From assembly GCF_003122385.1 (NCBI RefSeq), contig NZ_CP029255.1, positions 4,340,001 to 4,404,000 of the forward strand: DNA of 64,000 bases. Reading direction: 5' to 3'. The stretch is from Flavobacterium crocinum. Its GTDB lineage: Bacteria; Bacteroidota; Bacteroidia; Flavobacteriales; Flavobacteriaceae. Positions 38,772 to 46,717 of the stretch are shown here, in pieces. Each line of letters opens with the position of its first letter. The first letter of the stretch is position 1. The notes under the pieces are model-generated. The model searched no databases and had not been told where the DNA came from. It was given only the letters and a program-made list of their open reading frames with translations. A program made the position numbers and the translations under genes.

Positions 38772-39776
38772 TCAATCTTTTTTGTTTTGCATAAAATCAG
38801 GAAAACCGCTTTCTGTCCATTCTACAACACGAGCTCGAGTTGCACGATTTACATCCGACAATTCATCTCCTTGAATTTCCTTGTAATCTCTTGCATGGTA
38901 AATCATTATAGTTGTTTTTCCATCTTCAGAAGTTGTAAATGAATTGTGTCCTGGCCCATATCGTTTTAAATCTGAATTTGTATAAAAAACAGGAGCTGGA
39001 GATTTATTCCAATTAGCCGCATTTAGCAGATCGGCATTTTCATTAATCCAAAGTAATCCCATGCAATAATTATGATTTGTTGCACTGGCGGAATAACTAA
39101 CAAATATTTTTCCGTTTTTTTGAATGACAGCTGGCCCTTCGTTTACATTATACTTTTCTCTTTCCCAGCCAAATTCAGGTTCTGTAATAACTATTTCTGG
39201 ACCTGTAAGCGTAGTCGGGTTTTTCATTTCTGATAAAACCAAAGCTGTACCATGTTTTCCTCCTCTTACATTCTGCGCCCAAATTAGATATCTTTTGCCA
39301 TTATGCACAAAAGTTGTGGCATCTAAAGAAAATGAATCTATTTTAGTTTTTATCTGACCTTCTTCTGTCCATTTACCCTGCATTGGATCTGCTGATGAAT
39401 TGGTCAATACCCAAATTCTGATATTCCATTTATTTTCAGCTTCACCAGCGGCAAAATAAATATACCACTTCCCATCTATCCAGTGCAATTCAGGAGCCCA
39501 AATATGATTTGCCATCACTCCAGTTGTATGTTTATGCCAGATTTCTTTCTCTTTAGCTTCCTTTAGTCCGTTAATACTATTCGCTTTTCTTAGTACAATG
39601 CGATCGTATTCAGGAACAGTAGCGATTAAATAATACTCACCCGAAGCGGTCTTATGTACCCACGGATCTGCACGTTTTTCTGCTATTGGGTTATTGAATT
39701 CAATGGACTGTGAATAACTCTGTGATGAATACACCACAGCCAATAAGGTCAAAATAGATAATCTAATAAATTTCAT
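38772..39776 (-). CDS. GH43 glycosidase, subfamily 26-like (probable exo-alpha-1,5-L-arabinofuranosidase)
   Basis: 334 aa with a signal peptide ending SYSQ (about 23). It is a single five-bladed propeller: catalytic base Asp37 in KRADPWV, pKa-modulating Asp152 in SLDATTFV and general-acid Glu213 in VNEGPAVI. The segment TVPEYDRIVLRKANSI and HKHTTGVMANHIWAPELHWI are characteristic of the Araf43A-like group, which releases arabinose from arabinan or arabino-oligosaccharide ends. There is no extra sandwich domain, unlike the GH43_12-like enzyme. Last gene of the long PUL-2 unit; a strong terminator follows. Confidence 0.85.
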   Translation of the reverse strand: MKFIRLSILTLLAVVYSSQSYSQSIEFNNPIAEKRADPWVHKTASGEYYLIATVPEYDRIVLRKANSINGLKEAKEKEIWHKHTTGVMANHIWAPELHWIDGKWYIYFAAGEAENKWNIRIWVLTNSSADPMQGKWTEEGQIKTKIDSFSLDATTFVHNGKRYLIWAQNVRGGKHGTALVLSEMKNPTTLTGPEIVITEPEFGWEREKYNVNEGPAVIQKNGKIFVSYSASATNHNYCMGLLWINENADLLNAANWNKSPAPVFYTNSDLKRYGPGHNSFTTSEDGKTTIMIYHARDYKEIQGDELSDVNRATRARVVEWTESGFPDFMQNKKD

Positions 39777-39816
39777 TTTAGGCTTTTAATTTTATCTCTT
39801 GTTAATATATATATTT

Positions 39817-41175
39817 CTATTGATTTTTTTTCCATTCAAAATTCCCGTTCTGACTTATATTAAATTTTGTGACCTTTCCATTTTCCTTTACAAACTCACA
39901 TTCTGCCCCCAGAATATTCTTAAACTGGAATTTTGTATCTGATTGGAAAATTAATGGAACTGTTCCCTGTCCCGAAATCTTAGCCAATAATTGTCCGTTT
40001 TCATTTGTGATTGTTATGGTTCTTTTCGTATCTATTGATAAAGTATAAACACCAATATACTCATTTAGTAAAGCGGTATCCACTTTTACTTCCTGCTGAA
40101 ATGTTTTACCTAATGCAAAACTAGCGATATCAACCGACAATTCGTCCTTTGGAGCACATTCACAATTAAATAATGCGACTACAAACACTTTTTCTTCAGG
40201 ATAATAAATTTCATTGGTTAAAAATCCTGTAATAGCGCCTCCATGCTCAATTGATTTTATTCCATTTACATTTTTTAATATCCAGCCATAACCATATTCT
40301 ATCACACTTCCATCTTTTAATTTAAAAGGTACAAATGCTTTTTCTAAGGTTTCTTTTTTTAGAATTTTGTATGAATATAATCCTTCGTTCCATTTCAATA
40401 AATCTTCAGTATTAGAAATCAATCCACCAGCGGCATACGCAATTGTCATACTCCAATAATCAGCATTTTTAAATACCTTACCGTCTTTTCTATACCCATT
40501 TACCCGGTTAGGAATAATATTGTTGGAATTATCAAAATAAGTGTGATTTAAAACCAAAGGTTTCAGAATGTTTTCCTCTAAATAAGTACTGTAACTTTTA
40601 CCGCTTACTTTTTCGATAATATATCCCAATAAATAATACCCCGAATTACTATATTTATATTTAGTGCCAGGTTCAAATTCTAATGGAACGTTTTTAAAAA
40701 GGTCAATAAGTTCCTTTGGTTCAAAGTCTCTTCTTTCTAAATAAGGTTCCTGATAATCAATCTGCATATAATCTTTTATCCCCGATGTATGAGTCAACAG
40801 ATTCTCAATCGTTATGTTTTGAGAATAGGATGGATAATCAGGTACAAATTTTTGCAGATTATCTTGCAGAGAGATTTTACCTTGCTCTACTAATTGTAAA
40901 ATCGCAACAGCTGTAAATTGCTTTGTTATAGAACCCAGCTTAAAAACCATATCAGGTTTAATCGGTACGTTTAATTCGAGATTTGCACTTCCAAAAGCTT
41001 TTTTGTAAACGATTTCACCTTTTTTTGCCGCCAAAACTTCAACACCAGGTTCCGATAAGCTAAATTTAGAAGAAAGCAGTTCATCCAGCTTTTTTTCTAA
41101 TTGTTTGTCTTGTTTCGATTGCCCGTAATTACAGGCAGATCCTAAAATGCAAATAAAAAAAAATAATTTATACAT
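39817..41175 (-). CDS. Serine hydrolase, beta-lactamase/class C (DD-peptidase-like) family
   Basis: 452 aa. The N-terminus MYKLFFFICILGSACNYGQ has a lipobox-like LGSAC (Cys15), so it is probably a lipoprotein. Catalytic motifs are SITK (Ser82, Lys85), YSN (175-177) and a late EHGGAITGF replacing KTG. The C-terminal 100 residues form a separate lipocalin-like strand domain (LLNEYIGVYTLS). Family members include esterases, peptidases and D-aminoacylases. It is placed in a PUL between DUF2264 and GH43_26, so a carbohydrate-esterase role is tempting but unproven. Confidence 0.85.
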   Translation of the reverse strand: MYKLFFFICILGSACNYGQSKQDKQLEKKLDELLSSKFSLSEPGVEVLAAKKGEIVYKKAFGSANLELNVPIKPDMVFKLGSITKQFTAVAILQLVEQGKISLQDNLQKFVPDYPSYSQNITIENLLTHTSGIKDYMQIDYQEPYLERRDFEPKELIDLFKNVPLEFEPGTKYKYSNSGYYLLGYIIEKVSGKSYSTYLEENILKPLVLNHTYFDNSNNIIPNRVNGYRKDGKVFKNADYWSMTIAYAAGGLISNTEDLLKWNEGLYSYKILKKETLEKAFVPFKLKDGSVIEYGYGWILKNVNGIKSIEHGGAITGFLTNEIYYPEEKVFVVALFNCECAPKDELSVDIASFALGKTFQQEVKVDTALLNEYIGVYTLSIDTKRTITITNENGQLLAKISGQGTVPLIFQSDTKFQFKNILGAECEFVKENGKVTKFNISQNGNFEWKKNQ

Positions 41176-41240
41176 CTTTCCATTAATTAGATACTATTAA
41201 ACCATTTCATGCCATACAAATATAAAAATGAATTACACCA

Positions 41241-43265
41241 TTATTCGTTTTTAAAATCAATCAGCTTCTTTACTCCATTATTAAATTCTACGCTGATAGT
41301 CCCATTTTTCTGTTCTTGAATTTTTAGTGGCATTAATTCTTTATTCTTCCATTTTTCACCTGATTTTTTCCATAACATCAAAGTTGCATAAATATTGACT
41401 TTTTTATCATTCGGATTAAAATTAGCAGTTACATCAATCACTTTACTGATTTCGCTTTCGGGATGTAAATCTTTACAGGCAACAACTTCAGTTTTTTCCC
41501 AGCCTAAAAGCGGAATCATCGCTAATTGGTATTTTCCATTATCAATAATGGTTACTATTTTACCATCGATATTTTTTGTTGTTGTTTTAATTTCTCCGTC
41601 TATTTTAGGCAACGCATAATGTCCTAATCGCATAGAAACGGCATCGGAACTGCTATTTTTATCAATCCTTAAAATACCGTTTGCTAAAGGAATATCTGCT
41701 AAATTCATCTGAATATGTTCATTCGTTTCCAAAACAGCATTACGATAATAAACGTCATCTTCGAACTTTTTAAAAGTGAATAATCGTAGTGGCTCCCATT
41801 CTTGTTTGGCATTTTTAAAAACATAATTCATGGCTACTTCTCCATTGGAACCATCTGCCTGCCAAAGAAAAGCACTGTTATAAGACAATCGGTTATAATT
41901 TTCTGTAGATCTGAATCCCTGCCAGTCATCTTTCTTTTTCTCATGACACCAAGCTCTGATTTCTGATGCTCCTATGTTCGGATAATCTGTAATTAAAATC
42001 TTCGAACCGTTTAGAAAATTATTATAAACATTCTCTTTTTTGAATTTGTTTTCCCAGTCTCCTTCATTTTCTTTTGCTGTCCAAAACGGATTATTATCCG
42101 GTAATAAAAGTCCCAGGAAAGCTTTTCCCATCCAGTACACACTTCCTCTACAGCTGTATACCTGAACGGCGGGTTCAAATGCTCCATAAAATCCAAGTGT
42201 CGGCACATTGTCTTTCATAAAATCAGGATTTTCTAAAAACTGTTTTAAAACTCCCGAAGAAATTCTGCGTAACCATCCATTATTAACCGCAGGATCATTT
42301 TCTAATCCCATAAATGGAAAAGCTGCAATTGACGCAATTCTATAACTGATGCTTCTTCCAAACATAATCATCTCGCCATTTTGGCTGAACATTGAAGGAT
42401 AATTAGAATTAAGATCTCTGAAATTACTTCTGAATTTTTCGGCATATTCCGGATAATACTTGTTTCCAAAATATTCAGACCAAAGTGCTCCATACAATTG
42501 AAATCCCCACATACTGTAATAATCGTATGCCGGACTGTCGTTATACCAACCATCACCTCTGTAATCGTTTAAGCATTTTTGCAGGTATTCTTCCAGTAGT
42601 TTTTCATTCACAGTATAACCTTGTTCTTTAAAAAAACTTAATACAAAAATGTTGAAGAACTTCCAGTTTGAAGATACTGTGGGTCCATCTCCATAACTAA
42701 GCATCGATTTTGCCAATGCATCTTTCTGCTCTTGTGGTAATGGTTTCCAAAGTACTTCAGGATTCGTAAGTAAAGACATCGCAATCGCACCATATTCTAC
42801 CAAATTCTGACTTGGACCACCATTTTTAGCTCGCGGCGTAATATAAGAAGGACTTTTTGGATCAACTAATTTGCTAAACTGATGTCTGTAATAATCTGCA
42901 ACTTTGATGTTATTGATGACCAAATTCGGATTTTCTTTAAGAAGTGGAGAAGCAATAAACAGTGTTCTGCTCAAACCTTCCAATTTTTCTGTTGGTACTC
43001 TACCTTCATCCTGCGGATAACTTTTTCCCGGCTGTTTGGGAAACTTCATCGGATCATCCAGATTATGAATATAACTAAAAGCACCTTCTAGCAAATAAAG
43101 TCCGGCATCTTTCCAATGCTTTTTTGTCATTCCTGTATAAGGACTCAGTTTATAATCCGGATTAACAATTTTAAAAACGTTATCCGTATTTTCTTTTTGC
43201 TGTGAATATAAAGAGAGACTAAACATTGTGGATAAAAACCACATTTTCAAATTATTCATGCTCAT
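41241..43265 (-). CDS. DUF2264 protein, candidate uronic-acid glycosidase
   Basis: 674 aa from ATG 43265 (ATG 43259 is also possible); a longer frame start at 43289 would precede the signal MNNLKMWFLSTMFSLSLYSQ and was not used. The mature half is alpha-helical with repeated aromatic/Gly segments (EGLSRTLFIASPLL, LVEYGAIAMSLL, DGWYNDSPAYDYYSMWGFQLYG, GEMIMFGRSISYR), as in DUF2264 and (alpha/alpha)6-barrel glycosidases; the C-terminal third is beta-rich. I recall DUF2264 proteins linked to family GH154 beta-glucuronidases in arabinogalactan loci, but am not certain. The setting with GH16 and GH43_24 agrees with removal of glucuronic acid caps. Confidence 0.75.
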   Translation of the reverse strand: MSMNNLKMWFLSTMFSLSLYSQQKENTDNVFKIVNPDYKLSPYTGMTKKHWKDAGLYLLEGAFSYIHNLDDPMKFPKQPGKSYPQDEGRVPTEKLEGLSRTLFIASPLLKENPNLVINNIKVADYYRHQFSKLVDPKSPSYITPRAKNGGPSQNLVEYGAIAMSLLTNPEVLWKPLPQEQKDALAKSMLSYGDGPTVSSNWKFFNIFVLSFFKEQGYTVNEKLLEEYLQKCLNDYRGDGWYNDSPAYDYYSMWGFQLYGALWSEYFGNKYYPEYAEKFRSNFRDLNSNYPSMFSQNGEMIMFGRSISYRIASIAAFPFMGLENDPAVNNGWLRRISSGVLKQFLENPDFMKDNVPTLGFYGAFEPAVQVYSCRGSVYWMGKAFLGLLLPDNNPFWTAKENEGDWENKFKKENVYNNFLNGSKILITDYPNIGASEIRAWCHEKKKDDWQGFRSTENYNRLSYNSAFLWQADGSNGEVAMNYVFKNAKQEWEPLRLFTFKKFEDDVYYRNAVLETNEHIQMNLADIPLANGILRIDKNSSSDAVSMRLGHYALPKIDGEIKTTTKNIDGKIVTIIDNGKYQLAMIPLLGWEKTEVVACKDLHPESEISKVIDVTANFNPNDKKVNIYATLMLWKKSGEKWKNKELMPLKIQEQKNGTISVEFNNGVKKLIDFKNE

Positions 43266-43316
43266 TTTTTTTCTAATTTCTAATGCCAACTATTTATTGA
43301 TTTTCTTCAAAAGGAA

Positions 43317-44345
43317 CTACTTCTGCAAATAAGGTTTTAATACGACTAATTTATCTCCGGACAAATCGATTTCAAATAATTTTGGAATTCGAACTGTTTT
43401 ATCTCCCACTTTTTTATGGCTATGAACCGACATCAACCATTTACCTTCAAAAGTTTGAAATAACATGCCGTGACCAAAATTTGGCGGTGTAACAGGATCT
43501 TTTTCCTGAATCCATGGACCGTCCAAAGTACCGCTTTTAGAATAAGCAACTCCCTGCGTATAAACATCATAAATCCAGCTCGTCCAAATCATTCCCAAAC
43601 GTCCAGTTCCTGTCTTAAACAAATAAGGACCGTCTGTAACTTTATTGGGTTTGTCATTTCCATTCGCATCTTTTTCCCTGCTCCAAGGAGAATCACTTGC
43701 TTTAAAAAGCAGTTTTCCCTCTCCTACCGATCCGCTTAAATCCGGTTTAAGTTCTATTTTTTCAATTGTTCCGTTGCCATTTTGAAGCCATTCATAACAA
43801 TAAATCATATAAGGTTTTCCATTTTTATCTACCCAAAATGTCCCGTCTAAAGTCGGTTTATTAGCTGGTAAATAGTTTTCATCTTTCATTGGTATATAAG
43901 GTCCTTCAGCCTTATCACTAACCAAAATATGACTCGCACGACGTTCAATGTTGTTATTCCCAACTTTATCTATTATTTTGTCTCTATTGGTAAAAGTCGC
44001 AAAATCATAATATTTGTTTTTATAAAAATGAAGTTCTGCTGCCCAAATCATAGGATTGGTTCCCATCCAGGAATTAGGATCTGTTTTAACAATATCATAC
44101 GGACCGCTCCATGATTTTAAATCTTTGCTTTTCCAGAGTAATCCTCCTGTACCGGTCATATAATAGAGATTGGTTTTCTTATCTGCTAAAATTGCCGGAT
44201 CGCTTAATCTTATGGAGTCTAAAGGAATTGATTCTTTAAATATTCTCTTTTTTTGAGCCTGTGTCGTCGAAAAAAATAAAAAACATATAAACATTGAAAA
44301 AACAAGATGTGATTTCTGTTTCAAATAGTTTTGCTGTATTTTCAT
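43317..44345 (-). CDS. GH43-like glycosidase with an atypical VTDGP acid motif
   Basis: 342 aa; signal peptide about 12-31 (ending TQAQ). Propeller motifs: base Asp49 in LSDPAIL, IWAAELHFY, and DGTFWVD (Asp167). Where classical GH43 has (V/N)EGP with the general-acid Glu, this protein has VTDGPYLF (Asp238). A CYEWLQNGNGTIEKIEL segment offers other acidic residues. I remember a family of Bacteroidota proteins with this pattern but no firm activity. It is expressed with DUF2264 (27-nt gap) and GH43_24, so it probably removes a side-chain sugar of the same glycan. Substrate unassigned. Confidence 0.75.
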   Translation of the reverse strand: MKIQQNYLKQKSHLVFSMFICFLFFSTTQAQKKRIFKESIPLDSIRLSDPAILADKKTNLYYMTGTGGLLWKSKDLKSWSGPYDIVKTDPNSWMGTNPMIWAAELHFYKNKYYDFATFTNRDKIIDKVGNNNIERRASHILVSDKAEGPYIPMKDENYLPANKPTLDGTFWVDKNGKPYMIYCYEWLQNGNGTIEKIELKPDLSGSVGEGKLLFKASDSPWSREKDANGNDKPNKVTDGPYLFKTGTGRLGMIWTSWIYDVYTQGVAYSKSGTLDGPWIQEKDPVTPPNFGHGMLFQTFEGKWLMSVHSHKKVGDKTVRIPKLFEIDLSGDKLVVLKPYLQK

Positions 44346-44421
44346 TTTACTATTTTTTTAGAATAATGAGTTTAGTTAGCCACTCATAATGTATTAATTT
44401 AAAACTACTTTTCAATTACTT

Positions 44422-45549
44422 TTATTGATTTTCTGTAAAAGCAGCTAAATTCCATTTATCCAACAAGTTTAAAATTGGTCTGCCATTTTCAAATTTTATT
44501 GGAAGCCATACGTAAGTTCCATCAATAGGATTTTTAGGATTCCATCGATCCGCCATAAAAATAAACTGATCCTTTTTTCCTTGAACAGGAAGAATATAAG
44601 TACTTTGCGAATGAAAAGTCAATTCAGCATCTTTACCTATACACGGATTTCCTAAAGTTTCCCAAGGACCAAAAATGGATTTCGATTTAAAAGATCTAGC
44701 CGCATTTGGATCCCACCCCGTACAACCGGAAGTTATCATATAATAAATACCGTCTTTCTTAAAAATAGCAGGAGCTTCATTATGTCCCGCCGGTGCTACT
44801 CTTGTCCATTTTTCAGTAAAATCCAGATAATCGTCTGTTAACTCAGAAATATGAAGCGTCAAATTTTCTTCTGAAGAATGAATTAAATACGCCTTCTCAT
44901 TATCATCAACATATACCGTCATATCTCTGGACATTTGCCCTTTGTCAAAATCCCTGCGAACCAGCATTCCGTTATGAATAGCTGACAACCATTCCGGACT
45001 CCAGGACTTTAACTGTTTTTCATTTGCCAAAGCTGTTTTAAATTCCTCTTTAAAATCCAAAGGCCAGACACCTTTATTTGGGCGATACGATTTCACAAAT
45101 TTGAATGGTCCTTTTGGAGTATCACTAATCGCAAGAGCTGCTTTGGCAGCATCATATCCCTGCCCTTTCAGTTCCAAATGAAACCACATCACATATTTAC
45201 CTGTTTTTTTATTAAAAATCACTTTTGGACGCTCCATAACGCATCCTTTTGTAATTTCAGATTTAGGATTTTGTTCAACTCGCAGCACAATGCCTTCGTT
45301 ATGCCAATTGTACAAATCTTTTGAGGAATAACAACTGATTCCTTCCAAAGAAGTGTTTCCTGAACGACCTGAAGTTTTATATTCACCGTACCAATAATAC
45401 GTTCCAGAATCAAAAAGAATTCCGCCACCATGAGCGTTAATATGCACTCCATCTGTATCTTTCCACTGTTTTCCCGGAACAAAATAATTGTTTTGCGAAA
45501 AAACAAAAGAACATACAAAACTGATAATGATTGAAAATTTTAATTTCAT
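44422..45549 (-). CDS. GH43 subfamily 24-like enzyme, probable exo-beta-1,3-galactanase
   Basis: 375 aa with a short signal peptide ending FVFSQ (about 19). The signature QWKDTDGVHINAHGGGILF, then YYWYGEYK, KGCVMERPKVIFN and GHNEAPAIFKKDGIYYMITSG, fits the exo-beta-1,3-galactanase group (Ct1,3Gal43A, Pc1,3Gal43A). As in that group, the usual N-terminal catalytic Asp of GH43 is absent, with AHGGG in its place. Members trim galactose, with or without side chains, from the beta-1,3-galactan backbone of type II arabinogalactan. It lies 3 nt behind GH16, which points to a shared beta-1,3-galactan substrate. Confidence 0.8.
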   Translation of the reverse strand: MKLKFSIIISFVCSFVFSQNNYFVPGKQWKDTDGVHINAHGGGILFDSGTYYWYGEYKTSGRSGNTSLEGISCYSSKDLYNWHNEGIVLRVEQNPKSEITKGCVMERPKVIFNKKTGKYVMWFHLELKGQGYDAAKAALAISDTPKGPFKFVKSYRPNKGVWPLDFKEEFKTALANEKQLKSWSPEWLSAIHNGMLVRRDFDKGQMSRDMTVYVDDNEKAYLIHSSEENLTLHISELTDDYLDFTEKWTRVAPAGHNEAPAIFKKDGIYYMITSGCTGWDPNAARSFKSKSIFGPWETLGNPCIGKDAELTFHSQSTYILPVQGKKDQFIFMADRWNPKNPIDGTYVWLPIKFENGRPILNLLDKWNLAAFTENQ

Positions 45550-45552
45550 TTT

Positions 45553-46407
45553 TTATTTACTTTTTTGATAAACCCTGATATAATCTATTATGTATTTTGA
45601 TGGAAGATCAGCTTTGGTAAACGTTCCGCCATTTATTCCTCCAACGGCAAGATTCACTAACAAATAGTGAGGCTGTTGAAATGGACTTATTTTTTGATCT
45701 GCCGATGGTATTGTCGCATCAACACTAATTTCATTTAATAATTGATTGTCAACGTATAATTTAATCGAATGAGCATCCCAATCCATTTTCCACACATGGA
45801 ATTGATATGCCCATGATTTGTCTTTAAAATCAGTCAACTTAAATGTTTCACTGTCCCAAGCTGTATTGGGTTCCTTTGATTTCCATGCTGCATTCGCAAG
45901 TATTTTTCCTGTGTAATATTCCATGATGTCAATTTCGCCGTTTGCTGGCCAATTGCCCTTTATTCCCAAACTCCAAAAGGCCGGCCACATTCCTTTGCCC
46001 ACTGGAATTTTAGCCCTCATTTCAAAGCGTCCATATTGCCAGGAATGTTTTCCTCGGGTAATTAAACAGGAAGAAGTCACTTTTATCGAATCTCTGTTTT
46101 TAGCAAAATCTTTATACGTTTTAGATATAAAATCTGGGTTTGGTTTATTTTCATTTCTGGCTTCAATAATCAAATAACCGTCTTTACAAACCGCATTTTC
46201 TTTTTGATACCACTGATTTTCCTGGTTTCTCACAAAACCTGTTTCGTAATTCCAGTTCTTTTCATCTGGACGGCCATTTGTATTGAATTCATCTGCCCAG
46301 ACCAACTTATAATCTTCAGAAGTCGAAACTTTTTGTTTGTGCCTGATGAAACTAAAAAGAAGCATCAGGACAATTCCCAACACCAAAAACTTACCAATAA
46401 ATCTCAT
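45553..46407 (-). CDS. GH16 endo-glycanase (GH16_3-like: beta-1,3-glucanase or beta-1,3-galactanase)
   Basis: 284 aa; an N-terminal hydrophobic stretch (about 5-21) without a lipobox acts as signal or anchor. The jelly-roll enzyme has LVWADEFN, WQYGRFEMRAKIPVGKGMWPAFW and the catalytic motif GEIDIMEYY (nucleophile Glu158, Asp160, acid/base Glu163), followed by HVWKMDWDAHSIKLYVD and LLVNLAVGGINGG. The -EIDIME- form with the extra Met is typical of GH16_3. ILANAAW after the motif is unlike the laminarinase VHGTVH pattern I recall, and with GH43_24 next door this favours endo-beta-1,3-galactanase (inference). Confidence 0.88.
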   Translation of the reverse strand: MRFIGKFLVLGIVLMLLFSFIRHKQKVSTSEDYKLVWADEFNTNGRPDEKNWNYETGFVRNQENQWYQKENAVCKDGYLIIEARNENKPNPDFISKTYKDFAKNRDSIKVTSSCLITRGKHSWQYGRFEMRAKIPVGKGMWPAFWSLGIKGNWPANGEIDIMEYYTGKILANAAWKSKEPNTAWDSETFKLTDFKDKSWAYQFHVWKMDWDAHSIKLYVDNQLLNEISVDATIPSADQKISPFQQPHYLLVNLAVGGINGGTFTKADLPSKYIIDYIRVYQKSK

Positions 46408-46717
46408 TTTTTATCCTTTTTTAATCCTGAATAATCTCTGTTAATTTTGAGATTTTTCTATTATAACAAGAGATCCCGAAAGATCCCTCGTCAACTCTGC
46501 ATTAATTAAAAACCAAACTTTACTTAACTCTTAAATTAAACACATAGAAACATAGTTGTTTCTTTATCTAAAAAAGAAAACAGAAAGAAACTAGTTTCTA
46601 ACACATAGTTTGCTATGTATATTGATGCAAATGAAATGCCTTTACACGGTTGCAAAAAACTATGTCCCTATGTGTTTAAAAATAATTTCACTACACTTTA
46701 CTTATTTTTTTCATATT
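46408..46717. other. Gap between the GH128-like and GH16 genes
   Basis: 310 nt with no gene; nearly half is family A repeat copy 2 (46539-46676). I saw no exact TAnnTTTG promoter for GH16, so read-through is likely. Confidence 0.6.
46539..46676. repeat. MITE-like palindromic repeat, family A, copy 2
   Basis: 138 bp, the same length as copy 1. The left end AACACATAGAAACATAG (46539-46555) is identical; the right end CTATGTCCCTATGTGTT has two changes. GAAACTAGTTTC and the CACATAG/CTATG inner hairpin are preserved. Confidence 0.85.
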
